64,000 nt of DNA from Anaerorhabdus sp036637135 (GCF_036637135.1 NZ_JAVWNC010000003.1:5303-69302); one strand, 5' to 3'. Numbered from the stretch's first letter, positions 15,224 to 24,627 are shown. Numbers and translations are program-made. The notes: generated from the sequence alone by a model not told the origin.

Positions 15224-16525
15224 ATGAAAATAGGAATTATATCATTAGGATGCTGTAAAAACTTAGTCGATACGGAAAACTTAATTGGAATGCTTCAACA
15301 ATCCAATCAAGAAATTACATATAACTTAAATGAAGCAGAAGCAATAATTGTCAATACTTGTGGATTTATTGATCCAGCTAAAGAAGAAGGAATTAATACA
15401 ATTCTGGAAATGGCTGAATATAAAGGAAAGAAGTGTAAAAAATTAATCGTGATGGGATGTTTGTCTGAACGTTACTATGATCAATTAGTAGAGGAATTAC
15501 CGGAAGTTGATTGTTTTATTACCCTTAAGCAATACAATCAATTAGGACCTATTCTTACCGAAGTATTGGGTGAAAAGATTGCCAATGATTATGGCAAATG
15601 TCCACAAGTACTTACAGGTAAACCGTGGATGGCATACTTGAAGATTGCGGATGGCTGTGATAATCGTTGTTCATACTGTGCGATTCCACTAATTCGCGGA
15701 GGGTATCGTTCATTTGATATTGAAGTTTTAGTTGAACAAGCTAAAGAACTTGCGAAACGTGGAGTTAAGGAATTAAATCTAATTGCACAAGATACAACAC
15801 GTTATGGATTAGATAACTATGGGGAAAGACGCTTGTTGGAATTATTGAAACGATGTAATGAAATTGAAGGGCTTCACTGGATTCGAGTACTTTATATGTA
15901 TCCTGATGAAATTGATTATGAGTTAATTGAAGGTATGGCAAAGCTTGAAAAGGTATTACCTTACTTCGATATACCAGTTCAACATGGTTCAAATCGTATG
16001 TTGAGTATCATGAATCGTCGAGGCACTAGTGAAAGTATCATAGATTTAGTCAATAAAATTAGAGAAACGTATCCATTACCCGCTTTGCGTACGACGATGA
16101 TTGTAGGATTCCCAACAGAAACATTGGAAGATGTAGACATGAATCTAGAATTTATGAAAACGATCAAATGGGATCGTTTAGGTGGATTTACATATTCTAA
16201 AGAAGAAGATACTCCATCATATGAGATGGTAGATGATGTAACACAAGAAGAAAAAGAAAGACGATATGAATTGATGATGAAACTTCAAGAAGAGATTGTT
16301 GAAGCTAAGAATCAAGAATTGATTGGTAAAACACTAGAAGTACTTGTGGAAAAACAAGATGGGCTTACTGGTTTTTATCGCGGTAGAAGTGTTTTTAGTG
16401 CTCCGGATGGTATTGATGGGGAAGTTATATTTAAGAGTGAAACACCCATTGAATTTGGAACTTTTGTACCTGTAACGATTAATAGAATCAAAGCACACGA
16501 TTTTTATGGGAATTGCATGAAGTAG
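15224..16525 (+). CDS. rimO: Ribosomal protein S12 methylthiotransferase RimO
   Basis: RimO is a radical-SAM enzyme that methylthiolates the conserved Asp of ribosomal protein S12. The 433-residue protein has the N-terminal UPF0004 domain with Cys10, Cys46 and Cys79 for the auxiliary 4Fe-4S cluster. The radical-SAM cluster is GCDNRCSYCAIP (Cys145, 149, 152), and a C-terminal TRAM domain runs from about 365 to 432. The motif order and the IRGGYRS stretch after the cluster fit RimO better than MiaB. A terminator follows. Confidence 0.9.
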   Translation: MKIGIISLGCCKNLVDTENLIGMLQQSNQEITYNLNEAEAIIVNTCGFIDPAKEEGINTILEMAEYKGKKCKKLIVMGCLSERYYDQLVEELPEVDCFITLKQYNQLGPILTEVLGEKIANDYGKCPQVLTGKPWMAYLKIADGCDNRCSYCAIPLIRGGYRSFDIEVLVEQAKELAKRGVKELNLIAQDTTRYGLDNYGERRLLELLKRCNEIEGLHWIRVLYMYPDEIDYELIEGMAKLEKVLPYFDIPVQHGSNRMLSIMNRRGTSESIIDLVNKIRETYPLPALRTTMIVGFPTETLEDVDMNLEFMKTIKWDRLGGFTYSKEEDTPSYEMVDDVTQEEKERRYELMMKLQEEIVEAKNQELIGKTLEVLVEKQDGLTGFYRGRSVFSAPDGIDGEVIFKSETPIEFGTFVPVTINRIKAHDFYGNCMK

Positions 16526-16553
16526 AACTTTGAGAAATCAAAGTTTTTCTTTT
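16526..16553 (+). terminator. Terminator after rimO
   Basis: The stem AACTTTGA with TCAAAGTT and a GAAA loop is followed by a T-rich run, directly after the stop codon. Confidence 0.85.
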
Positions 16554-16629
16554 GCATAAAACGTTTGTAAGCCTTTTCTTTTTGTTTTAAAAACTCTATA
16601 ATAATGAATATATACTAAAGGAGATATGC

Positions 16630-17529
16630 ATGAAAACAGTTATCGGAATCGATTTAGGCGGTACAAATGTACGTATTGCAAAAGTTAGTGACTCTGGAGA
16701 AGTACTACAAGAGTTAAAAAGTCCTTCTTATGGATTAGAAGGGCCTGAAAAGGTTGTACCTAACATTATTTCATTAATTAAGCAAATTGACGGTTATAAA
16801 GACTGTGTAGGTATTGGAATTGGTGTTCCAGGACCTGTAGATACAGTAAATAAAGTCATGAAATTATCTAGTAATTTAACTGGATTCACAGATTATCCAA
16901 TGGCTAAAATGATTGAAGAAGCAACGGGATTACCTACATTTATGGATAATGACGCTAATTGTGCAGGTCTTGCTGAGGCGATTATTGGTGCAGGAAAATT
17001 ATATCCAATTGTTTATTACACAACTGTTTCTACTGGAATTGGTGGAGCACTTATTGTGAATGGTAAATTGGTTTCAGGTAAATCTGGGTATGCGGGTGAA
17101 GTAGGGAATTTAATTGTTGATCCATATCGCGAACCATTTAATAATTTAAATCCAGGAGCTTCTGAGAGTGAAGCGAGTGGACGTGCACTTACACGTAAAG
17201 GACAAGAAATTTTTGGCGATAAGATTCAAAGTGCGAGAGACGTATTTGAATTATATGTTGAAGGTGATGCGGAAGCTAAGAAATTAGTTGATCAGATGAC
17301 AACAGATCTTGCGATTATGTATAGTCATATTGCGCATATCGTAGACCCACATATTTTTGTAATCGGTGGTGGCGTTATGAAATCAAAGGATATTTGGTTA
17401 CCAATCATGCAAGAAAAATTCAAAAACTATGTACATAAAGGTATGAGAGACGTAATTTTCACCGAAGCTGAATGTAGTGAACCTGGAATTTTAGGTGCAG
17501 CAATGTTACCGATTTCCAATGGTTTATAG
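16630..17529 (+). CDS. ROK family sugar kinase lacking the zinc motif
   Basis: This is probably a glucokinase or related hexose kinase. The 299-residue protein has the ATP phosphate loop DLGGTNVRIAK, GIGVPGPVD and the catalytic Asp108 in DNDANCAG. The usual ROK zinc site (EIGH followed by CxCGxxGCxE) is missing: the equivalent stretch reads EVGN (157-160) and runs to ESEASGRAL without any cysteine. Zinc-free ROK kinases exist. The sugar cannot be told from sequence. AAAGGAG precedes the start, and an aminopeptidase gene follows after 13 bp. Confidence 0.8.
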   Translation: MKTVIGIDLGGTNVRIAKVSDSGEVLQELKSPSYGLEGPEKVVPNIISLIKQIDGYKDCVGIGIGVPGPVDTVNKVMKLSSNLTGFTDYPMAKMIEEATGLPTFMDNDANCAGLAEAIIGAGKLYPIVYYTTVSTGIGGALIVNGKLVSGKSGYAGEVGNLIVDPYREPFNNLNPGASESEASGRALTRKGQEIFGDKIQSARDVFELYVEGDAEAKKLVDQMTTDLAIMYSHIAHIVDPHIFVIGGGVMKSKDIWLPIMQEKFKNYVHKGMRDVIFTEAECSEPGILGAAMLPISNGL

Positions 17530-17542
17530 GGAAGTGAAATGA

Positions 17543-18772
17543 ATGGATAACCGTTATCAAAAGTATGCGGAACTTGCCATAAAACAAGGAGTAAATATTC
17601 AAAAGGGACAAATGTTAGTGATTAGCGCACCCGTTGAAGCATTTGAATTTGTTCGTCTATGTACCCTTGAAGCATATAAAGTTGGAGCATCAATTGTGGA
17701 TGTTGTTTGGAATGATGATTTAATTACAAAATTGCACTATGAGCATGTAGAAACAGATTTACTTAAAAAAGTTTCACCTTGGGAAATTGAACGTCGTAAA
17801 GAAGCAGTTGATGCAAAATGCGCATTCTTGAATATACGTAGTAGTATTCCGGGTAATTTAAAACACATTGATCCAAATAAGCTACAAGAAGTGAATTTAG
17901 AAGTATCAAAAGCAATGGAACCTTTCCGTTACTACACAATGTCAAATGTAGGACAATGGTCTATTGTTGCGCTTCCAAATGTTACTTGGGCAGAAACAAT
18001 TTTCAAGAATCTAAAAGGCGAAGAAGCAGCTACTGCATTAAGAGATGCCATATTTAAATCAGTTCGAATTACTGAAGATAATGATCCAGTAAAAGAGTGG
18101 GATGAACATAATCTAGAATTACGTAAACACAATGACACATTAAATAACTATAACTTTAAATCACTCCATTTCCAAAATGGAATCGGAACAGATTTAGTTG
18201 TAGGATTAGTTGAAAACCATATTTGGGCTGGTGGATGCGACCCAACTTTAGGGGGTATTGAATTTAATCCAAATATGCCAACTGAAGAAACATTCACGAC
18301 ACCACTTCGTACAGGAGTTAATGGTATTGTGTATGGAACAAAACCACTAAACTATCAAGGAAAGTTAATTGAAAACTTTTGGATTAAGTTTAAAGATGGA
18401 AAAGCAGTGGAATATCATGCAGAAAAACAAGAAGATGCGTTATCAAATTTAATCAATCTAGATGAAGGATCTTGTTATTTAGGTGAAGTTGCCCTAATTT
18501 CTCATGATTCTCCTATCTCGAATATGAATATTTTATTCTATGACACGTTGTTTGATGAGAATGCCTCTTGTCATTTAGCACTAGGCGCAGCATATTCAAA
18601 CAATATTAAAAATGGAGAAAACATGACTAAAGAAGAATTACTTGCGCATGGATGTAATGTTTCTATGGCTCACTCCGATTTCATGTTTGGTAGTAGTGAT
18701 ATGAATATTGTGGGAACGACTCATGATAATCAAGAGATTCAAATCTTTAAAGATGGAAATTTCTGTATATAA
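17543..18772 (+). CDS. Aminopeptidase, M29 family (AmpS/PepS type)
   Basis: This is a cytoplasmic metallo-aminopeptidase that removes N-terminal residues from peptides. The 409-residue protein has the expected length. The metal-ligand regions of the family are visible: GGCDPTLGGIEFNPNMPTEE, GEVALISHDSPIS, DENASCHLALG and MAHSDFMFGSSDMNIVG in the C-terminal half. It follows the ROK kinase by 13 bp with GGGAAGTG as ribosome binding site, so the two are probably co-transcribed. Confidence 0.92.
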   Translation: MDNRYQKYAELAIKQGVNIQKGQMLVISAPVEAFEFVRLCTLEAYKVGASIVDVVWNDDLITKLHYEHVETDLLKKVSPWEIERRKEAVDAKCAFLNIRSSIPGNLKHIDPNKLQEVNLEVSKAMEPFRYYTMSNVGQWSIVALPNVTWAETIFKNLKGEEAATALRDAIFKSVRITEDNDPVKEWDEHNLELRKHNDTLNNYNFKSLHFQNGIGTDLVVGLVENHIWAGGCDPTLGGIEFNPNMPTEETFTTPLRTGVNGIVYGTKPLNYQGKLIENFWIKFKDGKAVEYHAEKQEDALSNLINLDEGSCYLGEVALISHDSPISNMNILFYDTLFDENASCHLALGAAYSNNIKNGENMTKEELLAHGCNVSMAHSDFMFGSSDMNIVGTTHDNQEIQIFKDGNFCI

Positions 18773-18796
18773 CCTCATTTTATGAGGTTTTTATTT
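18771..18796 (+). terminator. Terminator after the M29 aminopeptidase
   Basis: The stem AACCTCAT with ATGAGGTT and a three-base loop is followed by a T-rich run. It overlaps the stop codon. Confidence 0.85.
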
Positions 18797-18857
18797 GACT
18801 TCATGATTTACTTTAGCTATTCTATTTAGTGATGTATAATGAATTTAGGTGATTACG

Positions 18858-20339
18858 ATGTATCATATATCAGATGTAAAAAAATATTTAAGATGTCCAA
18901 AATTATTTTGGTTGAGTCATTATGAAAAATCTCTCCCATTTAATTCATATGTTCGTCTTGATGAAGCTGTAACAACTTTAGCTTGTGAGAAACTAGGAGT
19001 TACAGATTGTTTTTTAGGTGCTCGTGGCGATGAAGCGAGTAAAGCCCTTTTAGCGATGAATGACAATGAATGGATTGTTAAAGGAAGATTTGAAGCGAAA
19101 CAATTACGTGCAAAAATACCATTCCTCCATAAAACAAACAATGGGTGGGATGTCTATTTCTTATTTTGTGGTAATCGTCCAAAAGATGATGACATGAATT
19201 TTTATTGCAGTAGTATTTGGGTATTAGAAGAAAATGATATTAAAATCAATCAAATCTATATCTTACACTTTGATGAAAACTATGTTCGTTCAGATGAGTT
19301 AGATCCACATCAACTATTCCAAATTACGGCGGATTTTTTCAATGATAAAGGAAATCCGAGTAAAAATGTAAAGGATACAATCTTTAAGCGGTTACGTAAT
19401 TTAGAAGATATCCTTAACGGCATGGATGAAGTACTTCAATTAGATAAAGTAGAATGTACACGTCAAAATAAATGTACGAAAAAGAATAAGTGTCGTTTCT
19501 ACGACAAGTGTTTTCCTAATGAAATAGAAGTTGAGGCAGATTCAATTTTAACATTGGTTTCTTCTCAACATAAATATGACATGCATCACGAAGGAAGACT
19601 CAAACTAAAAGATGTTGACTTGGAACGAATTGAAGGTTCAAGGCAACAATTTGCACAAATTCGTGCAAGTCAAAATGATGGACTTTATGTAGATTATTAT
19701 TCACTTAAGATTTGGATTGAGAAAATTAAATTTCCAATCACTTTCTTGGATTTTGAATGGGAGACTTATGCAATTCCACCATTTAAGGGAATGAAACCAT
19801 ATGATGTATTACCATTCGAATATTCTATTCATATTCTCTATGAAGATGGAACAATCGAACATAAAGAATACTTAGGTACTCGAGATTGTCGTAGACATCT
19901 TGCGGAGAACTTAATGAAAGATATTCCTGCAAATGGAACTATTGTTGCCTATAATGCTGAAGGTGCAGAGAAAATACGATTAAAAGAAATGGCTGCACAA
20001 TTTCCTGAATATGCAAAAGAGTTAATGATTCTCTATAAGCGATTAGTTGACTTAGCTTTTCCATTTGTGATTGGTACAGTGTATGATGTAAGAATGCGTG
20101 GATATTATTCGTTGAAAGTATTAATGTCATTAATGGAAAATCAAAGTGGTTATCAAGATTTAGATATTCACCAAGGGATGGATGCGGTATTCCAATGGCG
20201 TTTATTGGATCAAGAAAATGATGATGTTGATCCTGAGGCAATTAGAAATCATTTAATTGAATATTGTAGTATGGATACATATGCAATGGTAGTGGTATAT
20301 AAATGGTTGATGAGTTTAGTCGATAATTATGAAAAATAA
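18858..20339 (+). CDS. Two-domain nuclease-like protein: Cas4-like iron-sulfur region plus DUF2779 (RNase H-like)
   Basis: The ATG at 18858 is preferred over GTG at 18849 because AGGTGAT lies just upstream; this gives 493 residues. The N-terminal half resembles Cas4/RecB-type nucleases: YLRCPKLFW with Cys13, then a cysteine cluster (Cys200, 206, 212, 218), together the expected ligands of a 4Fe-4S cluster. The acid and lysine of the EVK nuclease motif are not evident. The C-terminal half (about 293-480) is a DEDD-type exonuclease fold with FLDFEWE (Asp298, Glu300), AYNAEGAE and YCSMDTYAM. The substrate is unknown. It stands alone, not in a CRISPR context. Confidence 0.75.
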   Translation: MYHISDVKKYLRCPKLFWLSHYEKSLPFNSYVRLDEAVTTLACEKLGVTDCFLGARGDEASKALLAMNDNEWIVKGRFEAKQLRAKIPFLHKTNNGWDVYFLFCGNRPKDDDMNFYCSSIWVLEENDIKINQIYILHFDENYVRSDELDPHQLFQITADFFNDKGNPSKNVKDTIFKRLRNLEDILNGMDEVLQLDKVECTRQNKCTKKNKCRFYDKCFPNEIEVEADSILTLVSSQHKYDMHHEGRLKLKDVDLERIEGSRQQFAQIRASQNDGLYVDYYSLKIWIEKIKFPITFLDFEWETYAIPPFKGMKPYDVLPFEYSIHILYEDGTIEHKEYLGTRDCRRHLAENLMKDIPANGTIVAYNAEGAEKIRLKEMAAQFPEYAKELMILYKRLVDLAFPFVIGTVYDVRMRGYYSLKVLMSLMENQSGYQDLDIHQGMDAVFQWRLLDQENDDVDPEAIRNHLIEYCSMDTYAMVVVYKWLMSLVDNYEK

Positions 20340-20415
20340 CTGAACAATGATGTATTGATATACCAAACTCGCAGCGAATCATTTATAATGTAATTAAGAA
20401 GAGGAGGTTTCGAGT

Positions 20416-20943
20416 ATGAGATTTGAAATCGTTGGACAACATGTTAGTATCACAGATGGAATGAGAGCGAAAATTGAAAATAAATTATCATTCCTAGACA
20501 AGTATTTCTTAATTGATGAAGACACAATTGCACGTGTTGTTGTGAAAATCTATCCGACAACTCAAAAAATAGAGGTGACAATTCCAAGCAAAATTGGATT
20601 GTTACGTGCAGAAGTCGAGCATGAAGATTTATATGCTGCAATCGACTTGGCGATTGATAAACTAGAAGATCAAATTCGTCGTCAAAAAACAAGATTATCA
20701 CGTAAACACAAAGATAAACTTGCGATGAGTTTTATTGAAATTGATGAAGAAAAATTAAGCACAGGAGACATTCCTGTAAAGACGAAAACAATTCAAGCAA
20801 AATCGATGGATTTAGAAGAAGCAATTCTTCAAATGGAAATGTTAGGACATAGTTTCTTTATCTACACAGATACTGAAACTGAAACAATTAGTGTTGTTTA
20901 CCGTCGTAATAACGGTGGATATGGTTTAATTGAAACAGAATAA
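20416..20943 (+). CDS. hpf: Ribosome hibernation promoting factor, long form
   Basis: Long HPF dimerises 70S ribosomes into inactive 100S particles in stationary phase. The 175-residue protein has the N-terminal RaiA/YfiA domain (about 1-100). Its basic helix includes DKLEDQIRRQKTRLSRKHKDK. The C-terminal dimerisation domain (about 118-173) includes AILQMEMLGHSFFIY. GAGGAGG precedes the start. It is monocistronic. Confidence 0.95.
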   Translation: MRFEIVGQHVSITDGMRAKIENKLSFLDKYFLIDEDTIARVVVKIYPTTQKIEVTIPSKIGLLRAEVEHEDLYAAIDLAIDKLEDQIRRQKTRLSRKHKDKLAMSFIEIDEEKLSTGDIPVKTKTIQAKSMDLEEAILQMEMLGHSFFIYTDTETETISVVYRRNNGGYGLIETE

Positions 20944-20950
20944 ATAAATG

Positions 20951-20983
20951 AAAAGGATGTTCGTATTTGAACATCCTTTTTAC
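20951..20983. terminator. Bidirectional terminator after hpf
   Basis: The 12-bp stem AAAAGGATGTTC with GAACATCCTTTT is followed by T on the plus strand. It also serves the convergent minus-strand gene. Confidence 0.88.
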
Positions 20984-21642
20984 ATGCCTAAGTAATTTAA
21001 TAAATTGAATAAGAACAATACAAATCCAAAACTAATCATTCCAGGTAAGAATGAGTGTGTTTGGTTGTACAAATAAGAAATAATAACTGTAATTATAAAA
21101 TAAAACAAATAACCTTTTAGCCAAGCAATTACATCAAATGGTATATACGTAACCGTAAATAATAATGCGAATAGAAATCCTGACAATAGAATTACAACAG
21201 CTTCTGCATGTTTTAACTTCAAACGATCTGTAACACATTTGAATACAAGAACATAATTCATAGCGAAGACAAATGTATTAACCAAGAAGATTGGAATAAT
21301 AAACCATGTGAATGAAGATAGGATTTCAGGATCAATAAATGGTAAGAATGCTTTTAAGTAAGTATGATTAGCCCAAACAATAAATGATAAAACTAAAATA
21401 CCAAGAATAGTAAAGAAGGTTGCTTCTTTAGAATCATCTTTAAATCGCTTGCCATGAATTTCGAGTAAATCCCAGTTCTGAATCATTAATAGTAAACCAG
21501 AAAGACTTACGGTAAAAGTATATGCAATTAATTGATTTTGTATAACCATATTTATCAATGGTGAAAAAATGGGGACGATAAGAAAGAAACAAATTGATAA
21601 TATGATTCGGCTATAGGGTAAAGTTGTAGACTGATTACTCAT
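20980..21642 (-). CDS. Polytopic membrane protein, possibly a degenerate CPBP-type protein
   Basis: I do not recognise it firmly. The 220 residues are mostly hydrophobic, with about six or seven membrane segments. The C-terminal stretch YLYNQTHSFLPGMISFG and the preceding LLSGFLFALLF resemble motifs of the CPBP intramembrane protease family. However, the catalytic EExxxR pair and the histidines are not present at the expected places. If it belongs there, it is probably inactive as a protease. It is monocistronic on the minus strand. Confidence 0.5.
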   Translation of the reverse strand: MSNQSTTLPYSRIILSICFFLIVPIFSPLINMVIQNQLIAYTFTVSLSGLLLMIQNWDLLEIHGKRFKDDSKEATFFTILGILVLSFIVWANHTYLKAFLPFIDPEILSSFTWFIIPIFLVNTFVFAMNYVLVFKCVTDRLKLKHAEAVVILLSGFLFALLFTVTYIPFDVIAWLKGYLFYFIITVIISYLYNQTHSFLPGMISFGFVLFLFNLLNYLGM

Positions 21643-21797
21643 AATCTAACCCCCTTCGAGTGTACTTGAAAATTATATCAAGAAAGCAATAAAAATCAAG
21701 CCACAATATAGGTGAGAAAAAAATAGTATCTATAGTTACGAGAGAAATGGATGGTTTTAGTGAAATTTGTCATATAAATGGATTAGGAGGATACAGG

Positions 21798-22124
21798 ATG
21801 CTTACTAAAACATGGAGTGATAAAGAAAAAATTACATTTATAACCTTTTTAGCGAAAGGATATATGAATTCGATGAGACGAGTTCACTTATATCGTATTT
21901 TTGGTGTGCAAGAAGGGCATATGCAATACGAGGGGGAATTAGGCTCACTGTATTTAGTGGATTCTGCATTACGATTATGTAGTTCAACAAGTGAGTTTAT
22001 TTTAAGAAATGAGTTTTTTGGATATTCAAAACCAAACTGGTATCGTGATTATTATTCGAAAAGTAGTTTTTATCGACTTAAAAAGCAAGCAATTGATGAA
22101 TTTATTGATTGTCTTAACCTCTAA
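21798..22124 (+). CDS. Conserved-looking small cytoplasmic protein, function unknown
   Basis: I do not recognise it. An earlier in-frame start exists at 21747, but the ATG at 21798 has TTAGGAGG (21783-21790) 7 bp upstream and gives 108 residues. The protein is soluble, charged and aromatic-rich (YMNSMRRVHLYRIFG, then PNWYRDYYSKSSFYRLKK near the C-terminus), and the C-terminal end looks helical. It is 31 bp upstream of acyl carrier protein and in line with ptsI, so the three may form an operon. It has no visible catalytic motif. Confidence 0.65.
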   Translation: MLTKTWSDKEKITFITFLAKGYMNSMRRVHLYRIFGVQEGHMQYEGELGSLYLVDSALRLCSSTSEFILRNEFFGYSKPNWYRDYYSKSSFYRLKKQAIDEFIDCLNL

Positions 22125-22155
22125 AAAATGATAAAATCTCCGTGAGGTGTGAGAC

Positions 22156-22383
22156 ATGGAGACATTCAACACAATTAAAAGTTACCTTGAAAAATCAATA
22201 GATAAGAGATGTGAAATCAAGGAAGAAACAACTTTTGAAGAATTAGGGCTAGATTCTTTCGGGGTTGTTGATTTTGCGCTTGGCTTGGAAGAAGCATTGG
22301 GGATTACTTTTTTTGATGAAGAATTACATGATATTAACACTATCAAAGATATGGCTGATATAGTAGATCGTCATATAATTTAA
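22156..22383 (+). CDS. acpP: Acyl carrier protein
   Basis: This is a phosphopantetheine carrier for acyl groups. The 75-residue protein has the attachment serine in LGLDSFGVVD (about residue 37) and the usual acidic helices (EEALGITFFDEEL). No other lipid genes are adjacent, so it could serve fatty-acid synthesis or a more specialised acylation. It lies 12 bp before ptsI. Confidence 0.88.
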   Translation: METFNTIKSYLEKSIDKRCEIKEETTFEELGLDSFGVVDFALGLEEALGITFFDEELHDINTIKDMADIVDRHII

Positions 22384-22395
22384 GGAGGGATATCT

Positions 22396-24102
22396 ATGTT
22401 GAAAGGTATTGCAGCATCATCGGGAGTAGCAATTGCAAAGGTTTATAAATTGCAACAACCTGAGCTTAAAATTGAAAAAGTACAAAGTTCTTCGGACGAA
22501 GAAATTGCAAAGCTAGAAAAAGCGTTTGAAAAAACAATCGCAGACATTGAAGTAATCAAAGCAAGAGCAGCAGGTAACTTATCTGAAGAAGAATTAGCTA
22601 TCTTTGATGCCCATTTGATGATGGCAAATGACCCAGAATTAAAAGGTCAAATCGAAGAAATGATTAAATCAGAAGGTATTAATGCTGAATATGCTACTGA
22701 ACAAGTAGCTAACATGATGGTTGGTATGTTTGAAAGTATGGATGACGCATATTTCAAAGAAAGAGCAGCTGATGTTAAGGATGTTACTTTCCGCCTACAA
22801 TGTAATCTTGCTGGCGCAATCATCCCTGATTTAACAACTATAAATGAAGAAGTAATTATTGTTGCAGAAGATTTAACACCTTCTGATACAGCACAATTAA
22901 ATAAAAAATATACACTAGGTTTCGCTACTGCAATTGGTGGTAGAACTTCACATTCAGCTATTATGGCTAGAAGTTTAGAAATTCCAGCGGTTGTAGGATG
23001 TGGCGTAATCATGGAAGAAGCTAAACAAGGAGATATACTTATCCTTGACGCTATTGATGGCGTAGTTATTCTAAATCCATCTCAAGATCAAATCGATGAA
23101 TACAGTGCTAAACGCGCTAAATTTAGCGAAGAAAAAGAAGCTCTTAAAATTTTAATTAATGAAAAGAGTGTTACATTAGATGGTCATGAAGTTGAACTTG
23201 CAGGTAATATTGGTACACCAAAAGATGTTGTTGGTGTTCTTGCAAATGGTGGAGAAGGGGTTGGTTTATACCGTACAGAATTCTTGTACATGGATAGCGA
23301 ATCTGATTTCCCAACAGAAGATGAACAATTTGAGGCTTATAAAACAGTTTTAGAAGCAATGGATGGTAAGAAAGTAGTTATTCGTACTTTGGATATTGGT
23401 GGAGATAAGAAATTAAGCTACTTCACATTCCCTGAAGAAATGAATCCTTTCTTAGGATACCGTGCTATTCGTCTATGTTTAGACAGAACAGATATCTTTA
23501 GAACTCAATTACGTGCATTAATTCGTGCGAGTGCTTATGGACGTCTATGTATTATGTTCCCAATGATCGCAACTTTAAAAGAATTTAGAGCTGCAAAAGA
23601 GTTATTCAATGAAGAAAAAGCTAAATTGATTGCTGAAGGCGTTAAAATTGGTGAAAAAATTGAAGTTGGTATCATGGTTGAAATTCCAGCTGCAGCAGTT
23701 CTTGCTGATCAATTTGCTAAAGAAGCTGATTTCTTCTCAATCGGGACAAACGATTTAGTACAATATTCAATGGCTGCAGATAGAATGAGTGAAAAAGTAT
23801 CATATCTATACCAACCTATGAACCCATCATTATTACGTCTTATCAAGATGGCTATCGATGGAGCTCATAAAGAAGGTAAATGGTGTGGTATGTGTGGAGA
23901 AATGGCAGGGGATGAACTTGCTGCTCCAGTATTGCTAGGACTTGGTCTTGATGAATTCTCAATGAGTGCTTCAAGTATTCTTCGTGCTCGTAAGATGATT
24001 CGTTCATTAAAGAAATCTGATATGGAAGAACTTGCTGCTAAAGCACTTGCAAGTGAAACTATGGAAGATGTCGTTGAACTAGTGAAAAATAGTTTAAAAT
24101 AA
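22396..24102 (+). CDS. ptsI: Phosphoenolpyruvate-protein phosphotransferase (PTS Enzyme I)
   Basis: Enzyme I passes phosphate from PEP to HPr to drive sugar uptake. The 568-residue protein has the phosphorylated His186 in GGRTSHSAIMA. The PEP-binding barrel shows GVGLYRTEFLYM, the ExP motif near GIMVEIPAA, IGTNDLVQYSMAADR and the active cysteine in CGMCGEMAGDE. The usual ptsH partner is not next to it here. GGAGGG precedes the start, and a strong terminator follows. Confidence 0.97.
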   Translation: MLKGIAASSGVAIAKVYKLQQPELKIEKVQSSSDEEIAKLEKAFEKTIADIEVIKARAAGNLSEEELAIFDAHLMMANDPELKGQIEEMIKSEGINAEYATEQVANMMVGMFESMDDAYFKERAADVKDVTFRLQCNLAGAIIPDLTTINEEVIIVAEDLTPSDTAQLNKKYTLGFATAIGGRTSHSAIMARSLEIPAVVGCGVIMEEAKQGDILILDAIDGVVILNPSQDQIDEYSAKRAKFSEEKEALKILINEKSVTLDGHEVELAGNIGTPKDVVGVLANGGEGVGLYRTEFLYMDSESDFPTEDEQFEAYKTVLEAMDGKKVVIRTLDIGGDKKLSYFTFPEEMNPFLGYRAIRLCLDRTDIFRTQLRALIRASAYGRLCIMFPMIATLKEFRAAKELFNEEKAKLIAEGVKIGEKIEVGIMVEIPAAAVLADQFAKEADFFSIGTNDLVQYSMAADRMSEKVSYLYQPMNPSLLRLIKMAIDGAHKEGKWCGMCGEMAGDELAAPVLLGLGLDEFSMSASSILRARKMIRSLKKSDMEELAAKALASETMEDVVELVKNSLK

Positions 24103-24110
24103 GTTAAAAT

Positions 24111-24143
24111 AAGAGTGTGAGTGTTCACACTCTTTCTTTTTTT
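24111..24143 (+). terminator. Terminator after ptsI
   Basis: The 10-bp stem AAGAGTGTGA with TCACACTCTT and a GTGT loop is followed by a T-rich run. Confidence 0.9.
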
Positions 24144-24156
24144 GAGGAGAATTCAA

Positions 24157-24627
24157 ATGAAAAAAGTAATTTTTATATCAAGTACAGGAGGACATCTGAC
24201 TGAATTGATGCAACTTGCACCAATGTTTGAACGTGTAGATGCAACCTTAATTACAGAAAATACCGCATCTAATAAATCATTAAAGGATAAATATGGAGAT
24301 AAGTTTACAACTCTTGCTTATGGTACTAAACAACATTTATTCTCATATTTATTTATCTTTTCTTTCAATATTTTAAAATCACTTTTTCTTTTTATTAAAA
24401 TTAGACCTGACTATATAATTACGACAGGAACACATACGGCTGTACCGATGTGCAAAATTGCTCATATGTTTAAAAAGAAAGTTATTTATATTGAAACATT
24501 TGCGAATGCGAAAACACCAACTCAAGCAGGAAGGATGATTTATCCAATTGCTGATTTATTCATTGTGCAATGGGAAAGTATGCTTGAGTTTTATCCAAAT
24601 GCTGTATATGGGGGGTGGATTTTCTAA
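24157..24627 (+). CDS. Alg14-like membrane subunit of a UDP-sugar transferase
   Basis: Alg14-type (PssD/EpsE-like) proteins anchor an Alg13-type catalytic partner at the membrane for glycosyl transfer. The start at 24157 follows GAGGAG and gives 156 residues. It opens with VIFISSTGGHLTEL and has a hydrophobic stretch at about 65-88. A DYIITTGTHTAVP motif and IETFANAKTPT follow, as in the family. Its stop overlaps the next start by one base. Acceptor and sugar are unknown. Confidence 0.85.
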   Translation: MKKVIFISSTGGHLTELMQLAPMFERVDATLITENTASNKSLKDKYGDKFTTLAYGTKQHLFSYLFIFSFNILKSLFLFIKIRPDYIITTGTHTAVPMCKIAHMFKKKVIYIETFANAKTPTQAGRMIYPIADLFIVQWESMLEFYPNAVYGGWIF

